Positions 19,544 to 28,150 are shown, counted from the stretch's first letter. The stretch: 41,471 nucleotides of DNA from Promethearchaeota archaeon (GCA_019058015.1 JAHLWH010000117.1:1-41471); one strand, 5' to 3'. The notes: generated by a model not told the origin, from the letters alone. Program-made: numbers and translations.

Positions 19544-20599
19544 TTGTATCATAATTCAAATTTTGAAAGAAAAATCTCTAATAAGTTACTTACTTTTTGC
19601 CCAGAATGTGGTTGCGAAATAATTAATTCTTATTTTGAAAGAGTTTGCATAAATTGTGGACTTGTTATAGGTGAAATTTTCAGTGATCATTCATATATAA
19701 TGAATAATACGATTGAATCATATAATTTATCAAATAAGCAATATGTTGCGTTAGGAGAGCGTATTAATTTTATTGGTGGATTGGGAACTTGTCTAGATTT
19801 TGAGAATTCTTATTATCTTAAGGATAAAAACGGTAATTTATTACCTCCAAATAGTCAAAAATTATTTCGTCGTTTAAAAAAAAATTATTCAAAATTTATT
19901 AGAATTAAAAATTTTGAAACAGAATATAGAATTTTAAAAATTCTAAATAATGTTATTTCGTATTTAAATTTAAATAATAATATTAGAAATAATGCGGCAT
20001 ATTTTTATAGGAAAATAATAAAATCTGCTCCTAGAGTAATTAACAATATTTCACTCATCGCTTTTTGTCTATTTTATTCATTAAGACGGGGAAATGATAG
20101 TGTTCCACTATCAATAAAAGAGATTTCCGAGATTTTTCAAATAATTGGTCACCGTGTCACACCTCGATTAATAATTCGTGATGGAATCATGTATAAAAAA
20201 TATCTTGATAAGAAGGATTCCTCCCTTAAAAGTGAAAAATATCTACCAAGATTAATTAATGAAATTGTTACTCATAAATCTTTAAAAGAACGTTTAATTA
20301 AGAAGGAAATTAAATGGAATCATAGTAAATATAAGAAGGAATTAACAATAATGTCAGAATATTTACTAAAGAATCTTAATCGAAAACAAAGAGGTGGAAG
20401 AAATCCATTAATTCTGGCGGGAGCAATAATTTATTGTGCAGATAAGATTTTAGCAATTAAAAATTCTCAAAAAAAAATTTTAACGCAAAAATTGATATCG
20501 TCAGCTACAAAAATTGCAGAATATTCAATTAGAGATCACTATGTATCATTATTAAAACCTATCTTTCTTACAAAAAGTTTAGAGGGGATTCCCAAGTAG
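19544..20599 (+). CDS. tfb: Transcription initiation factor B (TFIIB homologue)
   Basis: A 351-residue TFB that bridges TBP-bound promoters and RNA polymerase. The N-terminal zinc ribbon has Cys19/Cys22 (CPEC) and Cys35/Cys38 (CINC). A B-reader-like region follows (ALGERINFIGGLGTCLDF). Two cyclin folds are expected at about 125-215 and 255-345; the second has the GGRNPLILAGAIIY motif typical of TFB. The start is TTG at 19544, close to the zinc ribbon as usual. The protein is somewhat longer and more divergent than many archaeal TFBs, so it may be one of several paralogues. It overlaps the convergent methylthiotransferase gene by 21 nt. Confidence 0.93.
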   Translation: MYHNSNFERKISNKLLTFCPECGCEIINSYFERVCINCGLVIGEIFSDHSYIMNNTIESYNLSNKQYVALGERINFIGGLGTCLDFENSYYLKDKNGNLLPPNSQKLFRRLKKNYSKFIRIKNFETEYRILKILNNVISYLNLNNNIRNNAAYFYRKIIKSAPRVINNISLIAFCLFYSLRRGNDSVPLSIKEISEIFQIIGHRVTPRLIIRDGIMYKKYLDKKDSSLKSEKYLPRLINEIVTHKSLKERLIKKEIKWNHSKYKKELTIMSEYLLKNLNRKQRGGRNPLILAGAIIYCADKILAIKNSQKKILTQKLISSATKIAEYSIRDHYVSLLKPIFLTKSLEGIPK

Positions 20600-21886
20600 A
20601 TAAGATCCTTCCATTTTTTCAATTTTAATTTTAATAAAAGTTCCAATTTTTCCTTCCTTAATAAAAATTGGAACATAATAAATATTTTTTCCAAAGAACA
20701 AGTTATTTTTTATTTTTTTTATAATTAAAATTTCGCCCTTCCAATTTATCCACTTTCTAAAATGCTCTAATTTTATTCTATTATAAAGATTAGTTAGGTC
20801 TCTCGTTCTTATTTTAATAATTTCACTCTTAATTTGTGGTTTCTTTTTTGCAAGAGTTCCAGGTCGAGGTGAGAATTTTGAAATATTAAGAATTTCTGGG
20901 TTTAACCATTTAACAAACGACAGAGTTTCTATAAAATCCCCTTGAGTTTCCCCTGAAAATCCACAAATAATATCTGTTGCTATAGTTAATTTAGGAATTT
21001 CTTTTTTTAAATTTTTAATTTTTTCTTTTAATGGCTGAATTTCATAATTTCTACCCATTTTTTTGATTATCTCATCACTTCCAGATTGAATTGGAATATG
21101 TAGAAATTTGTATAATTTCTTATTTTGATAAAATTTGATAAAATCATCAAAAAAATCAATGAAAAATGTTGGATTTATCATTCCTATTCGTAAATAAAAT
21201 CTCTGATTCAAAGTTAAAATCTTTTTTATTAAATCTATAAAGTTTAATCCATCATAATAATAACAACTGCAATCCTGAGCCGTTAGGAAAATCTCTTTTT
21301 TTCCCCTTCTTAATTGATATTTTACTTGATTTAAAATGTTCTCTAAATCAAAACTATATGATATTCCTCTACTATTTTTAACACAACAATAAGTACAACT
21401 CCCTAAACAACCCTCAGATATTGGAATTATAGATGTAGTATTATTTTGTGGATAATTTAAAAGAAATTTGGATTTGTCAATTTTTTTTCCTGATTTTATA
21501 ATTAAGTTTTTTTTTCCTTTTAATATCTCCTCTAAAATTAAATTAATTTTATGAATACTATTAACATCAATTATAGCCGAAAATGATGGAACTAAGTTAA
21601 TTATCTTTTTTAAAGTACTATTAGTGATTTGAGGCAAACAACCTGTAATAATTATTTTTTTTTTAAAAAATTTTTGAGAGAGAATTTTTAATTGATGCAT
21701 AATTTTATTCTCAGTTACTCCCTTGACTGCACATGTATTAATTATAATAAAATAAGAGATTTGGATGGGAGTTTCAATAAAATTGTTTTTCTTAAGGATT
21801 TCTCGTATTATTTGAGAATCTACTTTATTATAGGCACATCCATAAGTTTTTAAGTAGAAAGTCTTTTTTTTCACAAAATTCACCAA
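20579..21886 (-). CDS. tRNA methylthiotransferase, e-MtaB/CDKAL1 family
   Basis: A 435-residue radical SAM enzyme. The N-terminal UPF0004 domain starts YLKTYGCAYNKVDSQ and holds Cys residues for the auxiliary cluster (GCAYN, NTCAVK, TGCLPQ). The radical SAM cluster motif CLGSCTYC lies near 159-166. IPISEGC, IPIQSGSDEIIKKMGR and ATDIICGFSGET are family signatures. A C-terminal TRAM-like region follows. By family, it converts t6A37 to ms2t6A37 in tRNAs reading ANN codons. The start may be TTG 21886, GTG 21883 or the later GTG at residue 5. It overlaps tfb tail to tail. Confidence 0.93.
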   Translation of the reverse strand: MVNFVKKKTFYLKTYGCAYNKVDSQIIREILKKNNFIETPIQISYFIIINTCAVKGVTENKIMHQLKILSQKFFKKKIIITGCLPQITNSTLKKIINLVPSFSAIIDVNSIHKINLILEEILKGKKNLIIKSGKKIDKSKFLLNYPQNNTTSIIPISEGCLGSCTYCCVKNSRGISYSFDLENILNQVKYQLRRGKKEIFLTAQDCSCYYYDGLNFIDLIKKILTLNQRFYLRIGMINPTFFIDFFDDFIKFYQNKKLYKFLHIPIQSGSDEIIKKMGRNYEIQPLKEKIKNLKKEIPKLTIATDIICGFSGETQGDFIETLSFVKWLNPEILNISKFSPRPGTLAKKKPQIKSEIIKIRTRDLTNLYNRIKLEHFRKWINWKGEILIIKKIKNNLFFGKNIYYVPIFIKEGKIGTFIKIKIEKMEGSYLLGNPL

Positions 21887-22018
21887 AAATATTTAAAACG
21901 TTTAAAAAATCTTACTAATTCCATCAATAAGTTTTATTACATTTAAGGAGGAATTCGATGCATCTGATTTCTTTTTTTCTATTATTTTAATCATCAACAC
22001 TTTAAACATATAAAATAA

Positions 22019-22114
22019 TGCTTCTGGGGGGATTTGAACCCCCGTCAGGAGGGTGAGAACCTCCGATGCGTTTCCCTAATTTTTATTAGTTTGACCGAGC
22101 TACACTACAGAAGC
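22019..22114 (-). tRNA. tRNA-Glu (CUC) with a 19-21 nt insertion in the D loop
   Basis: A cloverleaf is clear on the minus strand: acceptor GCTTCTG/CAGAAGC plus discriminator A, anticodon arm GGAGG-TTCTCAC-CCTCC (anticodon CTC, Glu), and T arm GGGGG-TTCAAAT-CCCCC. The D stem pairs GTGT with GCAT, but the loop between them is 32 nt. Removing about 19 nt (within 22071-22093) leaves a normal Glu-type D loop AGCTCGGTCAAAC. The inserted part contains a CTAAT-AAAA-ATTAG hairpin and is flanked by a direct AAAC repeat, so exact ends are ambiguous. Archaea do have non-canonical tRNA introns in D arms. A full bulge-helix-bulge motif was not confirmed. A TATA-like stretch lies near 22152-22170. Confidence 0.92.
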
Positions 22115-22224
22115 ATAAATGCCCTTATCAATAGAATTTTTTTCGAAATTAAATTTATAAAAAATATGCTATTGAATTTGAGATTATAATATTATTATCC
22201 ATTATTTAAAGAGAATTTTTCCCT

Positions 22225-22629
22225 CTAAAGTTCCTTTTTTCTTAGTTTCTCTATTAAATTTAGAAAATTTAATAATGTAATCGAATAAGATTCTAAATTC
22301 TTTATTTGATCCTCATCTTCTAATTTTTTTAATAGCCATTTAAGTTTATTAATTAAAATATTCTCTAATTTTTTAGTAACTTCAGAATAATTACTTAATA
22401 CCGGCTCTTTTGTATATTTTAAATTTTCCACACTGATGTGATTATTCTTCTTAACCATTCCACCTTCTTCCTTAACAATTACTACTTTCTTATTACAAAT
22501 TGGGCAGAAAACATCTTCATTTTTAAATTTAAACAAAGGAGAATTACAAACAGGACAAGCTTTATTTAACATTGTTGAGCCTTTTCTTAAAAGCTCCGCC
22601 ATTTTTTTAAAATCTTTTTCTTTAAGCAT
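22225..22629 (-). CDS. ZNRD2/SSSCA1-like zinc-ribbon protein (UPF0148)
   Basis: 134 residues. The N-terminus (KKMAELLRKGSTMLNKACPVCNSPLFKFKNEDVFCPICNKKV) fits the archaeal UPF0148 family related to the human ZNRD2 (SSSCA1) autoantigen; the CPVC/CPIC pairs bind zinc. The rest is a helical region ending in a likely coiled coil. Biochemical function is unknown. It lies 26 nt downstream of eS17 on the same strand and is probably cotranscribed with it. Confidence 0.85.
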   Translation of the reverse strand: MLKEKDFKKMAELLRKGSTMLNKACPVCNSPLFKFKNEDVFCPICNKKVVIVKEEGGMVKKNNHISVENLKYTKEPVLSNYSEVTKKLENILINKLKWLLKKLEDEDQIKNLESYSITLLNFLNLIEKLRKKEL

Positions 22630-22655
22630 TTTCTTTAAAATAATATTCTCTTTTT

Positions 22656-22859
22656 CTAATTAGATTCATTTTTCTCCTTTATTTTAAGCAGATTTACAAT
22701 ATATCCGGCTATCCTATTTCTTAAGTGTTTTGAATCTATCTCCGCATATTTATTCAATAAATCTTTATTTTTATTAAAGTCGGTGGTAAAAATGTTCGGA
22801 TATTTCTCAATTAATTCTTTTGAAACATTTTTTATCAATATAGTTCTAATTTTTCCCAT
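22656..22859 (-). CDS. rps17e: Ribosomal protein eS17
   Basis: 67 residues, matching archaeal eS17. It starts MGKIRTILIKNVSKELIEKYP, has FTTDFNKNKDLLNKY, and ends with the conserved RNRIAGYIVNLLK motif. It is a small-subunit protein absent from bacteria. It lies downstream of the RNase P RNA gene on the same strand, 122 nt away, with its own AT-rich leader. Confidence 0.95.
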   Translation of the reverse strand: MGKIRTILIKNVSKELIEKYPNIFTTDFNKNKDLLNKYAEIDSKHLRNRIAGYIVNLLKIKEKNESN

Positions 22860-22972
22860 TTTTTCTTAAATTCCTCTAATTTCAATGATAATATGAATAT
22901 TTTAATATAAATCTTAAATTTTTTGTTTTTAAAATAAGGTCCATTATTTATTTTAAAATTATATTCTTCTAT

Positions 22973-22978
22973 AAAAAA
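22973..22978 (-). terminator. T-run terminator after RNase P RNA
   Basis: On the minus strand TTTTTT follows within a few bases of the closing P1 strand, as for archaeal T-run termination. Confidence 0.45.
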
Positions 22979-22981
22979 TGT

Positions 22982-23323
22982 TGATGACAAATGAAGTGCA
23001 TACCCACCCTTTAGTTTTATTTTTTGTCACCAAAAAAAAATTCGGATATTAAACTAATTCGGCATACCTAAAGTTCAAATCCAAAATTTCATTACTTTTA
23101 TTTTGCCTTTCTCCAAGATTTTATATCGTTTCAACATATCCCTACTAATAAATTTTCCTTGAATTTCTAAATAATCTCAAATCATTAAAATCAAATTATA
23201 GGGCTGTTCCGTTTCTATAATTTATAGATGATTTCTCATCATTTAATTAATCTTGTTTGGATATGAGGGGTGAAGTTCCTCATTGTAGATACAACGTTAA
23301 TCCGAGCTCTTCATTTGTCATCA
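22982..23323 (-). ncRNA. rnpB: RNase P RNA
   Basis: Recognised by structure. The ends pair as a perfect 15-bp P1 (TGATGACAAATGAAG at 23309-23323 with its complement at 22982-22996). P2 is TCGGAT (23300-23305) with ATCCGA (23042-23047). P3 is the hairpin GTTGT-ATCT-ACAAT (23282-23295). Directly after P3 comes the CR-I block GAGGAACTTCACCCC (23267-23281). Its CACCC pairs with GGGTG (23005-23009) inside the CR-V-like ACTAAAGGGTGGGTATGC, forming P4. This is the exact order and topology of RNase P RNA (P1-P2-P3-CR-I...P2'-CR-V/P4'-P1'). The total of about 342 nt is normal. The specificity domain was not folded in detail. It cleaves 5' leaders from pre-tRNA. Confidence 0.88.
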
Positions 23324-23348
23324 TTTAATAAAAGAAAATCATTCTATT

Positions 23349-23364
23349 AAATATTTTTATATTT
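23349..23364 (-). promoter_or_regulatory. TATA box of the RNase P RNA gene
   Basis: The minus strand reads AAATATAAAAATATTT. The core TATAAAAAT is about 30 nt before the first P1 base, the right distance for an archaeal TATA box. Confidence 0.55.
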
Positions 23365-23436
23365 AGCAGTAAAAAAATAAAAATTTTAAACCAAAAAAAT
23401 TTAAATCAAAGGAATTTAAGGGCTCTCAATTAATAA

Positions 23437-23766
23437 TTAAATCAAGCTCTTTATTTCAGAAAAAGTCTCATCTCTTAATCTCTCAACATCTTGCAACTGA
23501 ATTTCATCTGCTTGTTTAGCAGGAACTTTTAGATTTACAACTGAATTGATAGCTTTAATTTCTTCTGAGGAAATAGTGAATTCTACACCTAATCCCTTTA
23601 CAATTATTGAAATTTTTATTGGAAAAAATTGAATTTTGATACTTCTTACGATTCCTACTTTTCTGGCATAGGAATCAATTACTTCAAGACCAATTATTTT
23701 TCCTGGTGCAGGAAGTTCATACAATTCTGTTTCGATTGTAGTATTAAGCATTTTATCCAATTTCAT
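23437..23766 (-). CDS. PRC-barrel domain protein
   Basis: 109 residues, beta-rich, with the PRC-barrel pattern: GKIIGLEVIDSYARKVGIVRSIKI, then a strand pair and ISSEEIKAINSVVNLKVP. Archaeal single-domain PRC-barrel proteins are common and poorly characterised; several have roles in cell division (CdpB-type) or RNA metabolism. The C-terminal tail is a charged helix. It is transcribed away from orc1 across 432 bp. Confidence 0.75.
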   Translation of the reverse strand: MKLDKMLNTTIETELYELPAPGKIIGLEVIDSYARKVGIVRSIKIQFFPIKISIIVKGLGVEFTISSEEIKAINSVVNLKVPAKQADEIQLQDVERLRDETFSEIKSLI

Positions 23767-24198
23767 TATTATTCAATTTCAATAATCAAAAAGAAATAAT
23801 AATGTATCATGTGTATATTACAATCACAATGATATAAATTTCTAATAAAGCTCAAAAATTAGATATTGTAATAATATCTTCTAAGGAAATAAATATAAAA
23901 TTACTATAAATCAATTTTAACATTTAAAAATCTTCAATAAATTAAAAAGTATAACAATATTCATTTATGAAAAATCCACCAAATAAATTCTTTTGCAGTA
24001 AAAATGTATTCAATTTAATTCGACAAAATCCTGTAAATAATATAGGTATAGAACCTCATCTTTCTATTTTTTTGATTATTACCAAATTATGATTTTTATG
24101 ATTTATGTTTTATGAATTTTTATTTTTATTTAATAATAAATTAAAACTCTGTTTACTATTATTAGTTTCATTTTTTTTTAAATAAATATATTAAAGGG
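23767..24198. other. Intergenic region upstream of orc1; candidate replication origin
   Basis: 432 bp of very AT-rich DNA directly upstream of an Orc1/Cdc6 gene, the usual place for an archaeal origin. I could not find convincing origin recognition box inverted repeats. The stretch CATCTTTCTATTTTTTTGATTATT and a long T/A-rich run before orc1 could be a duplex unwinding element. The origin call rests on position and composition only. Confidence 0.25.
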
Positions 24199-25416
24199 GT
24201 GTGGGAAAAAATTATTCATAATTATATTGAGGATCAACTAAAAAAATCTACTTTGTTCATAGATGAAAGCAAATTAGATATAAATTATATTCCCGAAGAT
24301 TTACCTCACAGAGATAAGGAATTAATTCTTCTCTCACAATTATTTCTCTTATTAATAACACAACCAAATTCAGTTTCGAGAAAAGTTTTAATAACTGGTG
24401 GAATTGGTGTCGGGAAAACGGTAACTATAAAACGTTTTTGCCAAATAATTACGAATACAGCAGAAAAAAGAAAGATTCCAATGGAATATTTCCATATTAA
24501 TTGTAGAAAAGAAAGAACAGGATATAAAATATTAGTAAAAATTATGAAACATTTTAATAAAAACTTTCCTTCTAGAGGTTTTTCATCTCAAGATTTACTC
24601 GATATGTTGAATGATTATTTAAATCGACAAAATAAGCATTTAATTTTGGTTTTAGATGAATTAAGTAATCTAATTATAAAAAATGATGACATAATCTATG
24701 CATTAACAAGAATTAATGATGAGATGTTAAATGCTTCTCATAGAGTATCAATTATCGGAGTTATTAAACATATTTCAACTTTAAATAATTTAGATGAAAG
24801 TACATTAAGCACACTTCAAAGTAACATTATTCATTTTAATAAATATAGTAAAAGTCAAATAATTGATATTCTAAAGTCTAGAGTAAAAATTGCGATAAAA
24901 CCTAATGTAATTGATGACAATATCATTGATATGATCTCTAATTTAGTATATAAAAGAGGAGATATGAGAAACGCACTAGATTTATTATGGACATCTATAA
25001 AGATTGCAGAGGAAAGAAATTTAAAAAAAGTTTCACCAGAATTTGTTCGGTTAGCAAATAATAAAACAATATCAAATTTTTCACAAGATCTTCTAATCTC
25101 TATTGAATCTCATAAATTACTCCTTCTTTTTTCAATTTTAAATCTCTTAGAAAAAAACAAACAATCTTATGTACTTATTTTAAAAATAAAAGAAGAATTT
25201 GAACAAATATGTGAATACTTAAAACTATCAATTCTCTCCTATTCACAAATAATGAATTATCTTCATGAATTGGAAAAATATGGGATTATATCAATAAAAA
25301 TTAAAAGTAAAAACATTAGAGGAAGACATGCCCAAGTAAGTATAAATGATCTTTCTCTCGAAATATTAAAAAATAAATTACTATCAATTTTTGAAAGTCG
25401 AGGGTTAAATATATGA
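24199..25416 (+). CDS. orc1: Orc1/Cdc6 replication initiator
   Basis: A 405-residue AAA+ initiator. Residues 35-42 (LPHRDKEL) are the typical Cdc6 lead-in. Walker A is GGIGVGKT (67-74), Walker B is LVLDELSN near 150, and sensor-2 is in RGDMRNALDLLW. The C-terminal winged helix (about 310-400, ending with the RGRHAQVSIN wing) binds origin DNA. The start is GTG at 24199 directly after GGG, so it may be leaderless or use a nearby alternative. It overlaps the next gene by 4 nt (ATGA), which implies coupled translation. Confidence 0.95.
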   Translation: MWEKIIHNYIEDQLKKSTLFIDESKLDINYIPEDLPHRDKELILLSQLFLLLITQPNSVSRKVLITGGIGVGKTVTIKRFCQIITNTAEKRKIPMEYFHINCRKERTGYKILVKIMKHFNKNFPSRGFSSQDLLDMLNDYLNRQNKHLILVLDELSNLIIKNDDIIYALTRINDEMLNASHRVSIIGVIKHISTLNNLDESTLSTLQSNIIHFNKYSKSQIIDILKSRVKIAIKPNVIDDNIIDMISNLVYKRGDMRNALDLLWTSIKIAEERNLKKVSPEFVRLANNKTISNFSQDLLISIESHKLLLLFSILNLLEKNKQSYVLILKIKEEFEQICEYLKLSILSYSQIMNYLHELEKYGIISIKIKSKNIRGRHAQVSINDLSLEILKNKLLSIFESRGLNI

Positions 25417-25691
25417 AAAATGAATATACTATTGAAAATCTTTTCTTTTCAAGGGCGAGAGTTAAAATAATAAAAACTTTAGCTCTAAATGATGAACTAA
25501 ATATATCCAAAATTATAAAAAATACAAGATTGAATCATTCTAATGTTGTAAATCATTTAAACTTTTTAAAAAAAATTGATTTTATTCAAGAAAAGAATTT
25601 TGGCCGAATTAAAATTTATAGATATAAAGAAGAAAATTTAAAAGCCCGTTGTGTTAAAAAGTTGATAGAATTGATAGAAAATATTAATTAA
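25413..25691 (+). CDS. Winged-helix regulator coupled to orc1
   Basis: 92 residues forming one ArsR-like winged helix: FFSRARVKIIKTLALNDELN, recognition helix NHSNVVNHLNFLKKIDFI and a wing with FGRIKIYRYK. The ATG overlaps the orc1 stop (ATGA), so the two products are probably made together. It might bind the same origin or regulate orc1; neither is shown by the sequence. Confidence 0.75.
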   Translation: MKNEYTIENLFFSRARVKIIKTLALNDELNISKIIKNTRLNHSNVVNHLNFLKKIDFIQEKNFGRIKIYRYKEENLKARCVKKLIELIENIN

Positions 25692-25792
25692 CTTTAAATA
25701 TTAAAATATTACCCTAATTTAATTAAATTCCTAAAACTAAATCCCTATAAATTATCTAGGTTAAAATATTTTAATATTAATTATTATTTGAA

Positions 25793-26434
25793 ATGATTTT
25801 TTTTATAATTCTGTTAATAATTTCAATTTACTTTTCAATTTTAGATCTTCGAAATCGAAGAATTCCAATAAAAAATTTTAAAATTTTATTTCTAATCAGT
25901 TTATTTTTTATTTTTTTTACATTCATCTCTCTTGATTCTGCCTTAATCCTTCTTTTTTTATCACATATGATCCTTTTATTTTTCTTCTGTTTTTTTTTTT
26001 ATATGTTAAATTTTATTGGGGGTGGAGATGCAAAATATATCTTTTTTATTTCAATTTTCAATTTTTGCTACTCATTAGAAATTGTTAATTTAATCGACTT
26101 CTTTTTTATTTTTATGTTAATTTATTTTTCATTACTCATTCCAAATTTAGCAAAAAATCAACTTTATTCTCGCTCATTATATGAACAATTTTTAATATTT
26201 TTCAATAGAAAGAGTATCTTTTTAGATTTTTATCTGAAATTGTGTTTTAAATTTTTTCCTTTAAAATCTATAAACAAAATTGATGATATTAAATATCAAA
26301 TAAAATCATTCTTAATTCTATTCGATTTTAAAACGGGTAATTTTTTCTTTATTTCCCAGCATAAAATACCTGTTATAATTGTGTGTTTTTTAGCGTATCT
26401 TTTCTATTTAGCTCTGAATTTTTGTGTAATTTAA
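25793..26434 (+). CDS. Prepilin peptidase (type IV / TadV-FlaK-like)
   Basis: A 213-residue integral membrane aspartic peptidase. The first catalytic Asp is in SILDLRNRRIPIKNF (about residue 19) and the second in the GGGDAKYIF (GxGD) motif near 78. About five or six hydrophobic segments surround them. It would cleave the signal of pilin-like precursors before assembly, fitting the Flp-like pilin and pilus machinery 5-8 kb downstream. A region of about 70 residues between membrane segments is longer than in minimal TadV enzymes. Confidence 0.88.
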   Translation: MIFFIILLIISIYFSILDLRNRRIPIKNFKILFLISLFFIFFTFISLDSALILLFLSHMILLFFFCFFFYMLNFIGGGDAKYIFFISIFNFCYSLEIVNLIDFFFIFMLIYFSLLIPNLAKNQLYSRSLYEQFLIFFNRKSIFLDFYLKLCFKFFPLKSINKIDDIKYQIKSFLILFDFKTGNFFFISQHKIPVIIVCFLAYLFYLALNFCVI

Positions 26435-26458
26435 ATAGATCAAATTATAACATAAAAT

Positions 26459-26767
26459 ATGATATTGAAAAAAAAAACATTAGAAAAAGCTATAGATTTT
26501 ATTTCCAACATTAATTTTGATGATTCAGAACAATTGAAGATATTTAATAAAGTTAAAAAAATAATCCTAAATCTCAAGGATCCTGAAATATCAAAAAAAA
26601 TAGAAGAATTAAATCAATTATCTTCAGACCTACCTTTTATTGAGTTGTTTAAACAAATTTTGGAGAAATTAACTATTGAACAATTGAATTCAATTTTTAA
26701 ACAGTTTATAAATAATGAAGAGCTCATTGATTATTTACAAGATATACTTTTAGAAAAGATAATATAA
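26459..26767 (+). CDS. Small helical hypothetical protein
   Basis: 102 residues, entirely helix-predicting, with heptad-like leucines (ISKKIEELNQLSSDLPFI, LFKQILEKLTIEQLNSIF). No cysteines and no membrane segment. It starts 24 nt after the prepilin peptidase stop on the same strand, so cotranscription is likely. No family recognised. Confidence 0.5.
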   Translation: MILKKKTLEKAIDFISNINFDDSEQLKIFNKVKKIILNLKDPEISKKIEELNQLSSDLPFIELFKQILEKLTIEQLNSIFKQFINNEELIDYLQDILLEKII

Positions 26768-26854
26768 TCTTTATAGACAAAATACCGTCGATTCAAATTT
26801 TTGAAATATTTATTTTTTAGATTTTTTTATAAATCATCTAATTTTTATCTATAT

Positions 26855-27604
26855 ATGACTATCTTAATCGATATTATTCTCGTTATTTGTGCATATCTTT
26901 ATGTTTTAGTTGTAATTACAATCCCAAAGTATTTAAAAGAAAAGGGAAAGATTACAAAATTTGCTGCACGCAAAACAGTTCACTTACTTGCTGGACTCTC
27001 AATATTTATAACTCCCTTTCTAGAATTTTATTGGTATTCACTTATAATTTCCGGCTCCATGATGCTTCTTACCTATTTAAGTTCTAAAGAGAGTAAAGTG
27101 AAACAACTTAGGAGTTTATTTGATGCAATTGGTGAAGAATCTGAAGAGAAGGTTGGCTATTTACAAGGGCCATTTAATTACTGTCTTTCAATTTTTATTC
27201 TTATGTTATTTTTCTCAATATTTGCTCCAAAAATGTTTTATATTCCAATTTCTGGAATTTTAATTATGATTATTTCAGATACTCTTGCGAGTGTTGTAGG
27301 GAAAAAATATGGAAAAATAAAAATAAAAATAAAATGGACTCATACAGAAAGGACCATTATTGGCTCATTCACTCTTTTCTTAACAGCCTTTATCTTGTCA
27401 TTTCTTTCATATCTTTTATTCGGCACCATTCTTCCAACTTCTCAGCAGGTTATTAATCTCTCTCAAGTTATCATTTTTTCATTTTTAACAAGTATTATTG
27501 CGGCAATTACAGAACTATTATCACCAAGTACGTATGATGATTTAACTGTACCGATAATTACTACATTAATTATCTTTCTTCTTTCTTATAGTATTATTGC
27601 TTAA
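26855..27604 (+). CDS. Dolichol/phytol kinase-like CTP-dependent polyprenol kinase
   Basis: An integral membrane protein of about 249 residues. The ATG at 26855 begins just before the first membrane helix; a TTG at 26801 would add 18 residues. Motifs of the CTP-dependent lipid kinase family (Sec59, VTE5, Dgk1) are present: ARKTVHLLAG, ISDTLASVVGKKYGK, HTERTIIGSF and ITELLSPSTYDDLTVPI. The likely reaction is phosphorylation of a polyprenol or other isoprenoid alcohol with CTP, feeding lipid-linked glycan or archaeal lipid metabolism. The exact substrate cannot be read from the sequence. The many N-glycosylation sequons in nearby surface proteins make a glycan carrier role plausible. Confidence 0.82.
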   Translation: MTILIDIILVICAYLYVLVVITIPKYLKEKGKITKFAARKTVHLLAGLSIFITPFLEFYWYSLIISGSMMLLTYLSSKESKVKQLRSLFDAIGEESEEKVGYLQGPFNYCLSIFILMLFFSIFAPKMFYIPISGILIMIISDTLASVVGKKYGKIKIKIKWTHTERTIIGSFTLFLTAFILSFLSYLLFGTILPTSQQVINLSQVIIFSFLTSIIAAITELLSPSTYDDLTVPIITTLIIFLLSYSIIA

Positions 27605-27698
27605 CATAACTTTAAATTATAAATTTGTCATTTTAAAATTAAAAGTGATAATTTAATAAATGTTGAAAAAAATAAATTTGATATAACAAGGGATTTAA

Positions 27699-28118
27699 AT
27701 GGAAATTGAAAAAAAAAGAGAAACAGTATGGAAAATAAAACAAAAAGAAAAACAAAAATATATTGAGTTAATTTCAGTTGAGGAATCTGGAGAAGTTAAT
27801 CAAATTAAATTATCCTTAAAAAAAATGGAAGATACAATAACAATTGAAATGAATAAAAGTGAATTTAATAATTTTTTATCAATATTATTAGCGTTTAAAG
27901 ATGTAGTAATTGGTTCAGAGATAAGTGCATTGACTCCAGATTTCAAAGATTTTGATGCAATCAAATCTCAAGAAAAAGAAGAATCTGTTTCTATTTCAGA
28001 AAAAAATGAGGTTATTGAAAAATTTCCTGTACAAGAACTCATGGATGTTCAAGATAATATTCCAAATGAAAAACAATATGAAGAGGAATTGAATCCTAAG
28101 GAATGGGATCCCTGGTAA
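27699..28118 (+). CDS. Hypothetical protein with conserved-looking C-terminal tail
   Basis: 139 residues. The N-terminal 80 residues look like a small beta-rich domain (ETVWKIKQ, KYIELISVEESGEVNQIKLSLK, TITIEMNKSEFNNFLSILLAFKDVV). The second half is an acidic disordered linker ending in the short aromatic tail ELNPKEWDPW, which looks like a binding peptide. The basic sheet resembles small nucleic-acid-binding PUR-like domains, but this is only an impression. It ends just before the terminator of the convergent SRP RNA gene. Confidence 0.55.
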   Translation: MEIEKKRETVWKIKQKEKQKYIELISVEESGEVNQIKLSLKKMEDTITIEMNKSEFNNFLSILLAFKDVVIGSEISALTPDFKDFDAIKSQEKEESVSISEKNEVIEKFPVQELMDVQDNIPNEKQYEEELNPKEWDPW

Positions 28119-28139
28119 TTAGAGTGATCTGATCCTTGA

Positions 28140-28150
28140 AAATAAAAAAG
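28140..28150 (-). terminator. T-run terminator after SRP RNA
   Basis: The minus strand reads TTTCTTTTTTATTTT immediately beyond the RNA 3' end. Confidence 0.5.

Noticed and set aside
21947..21990. Mini-ORF of 10 codons after a perfect GGAGG, between the methylthiotransferase and the tRNA
   Set aside because: Too short to support; the next gene downstream is not on this strand, so it is no obvious leader peptide.
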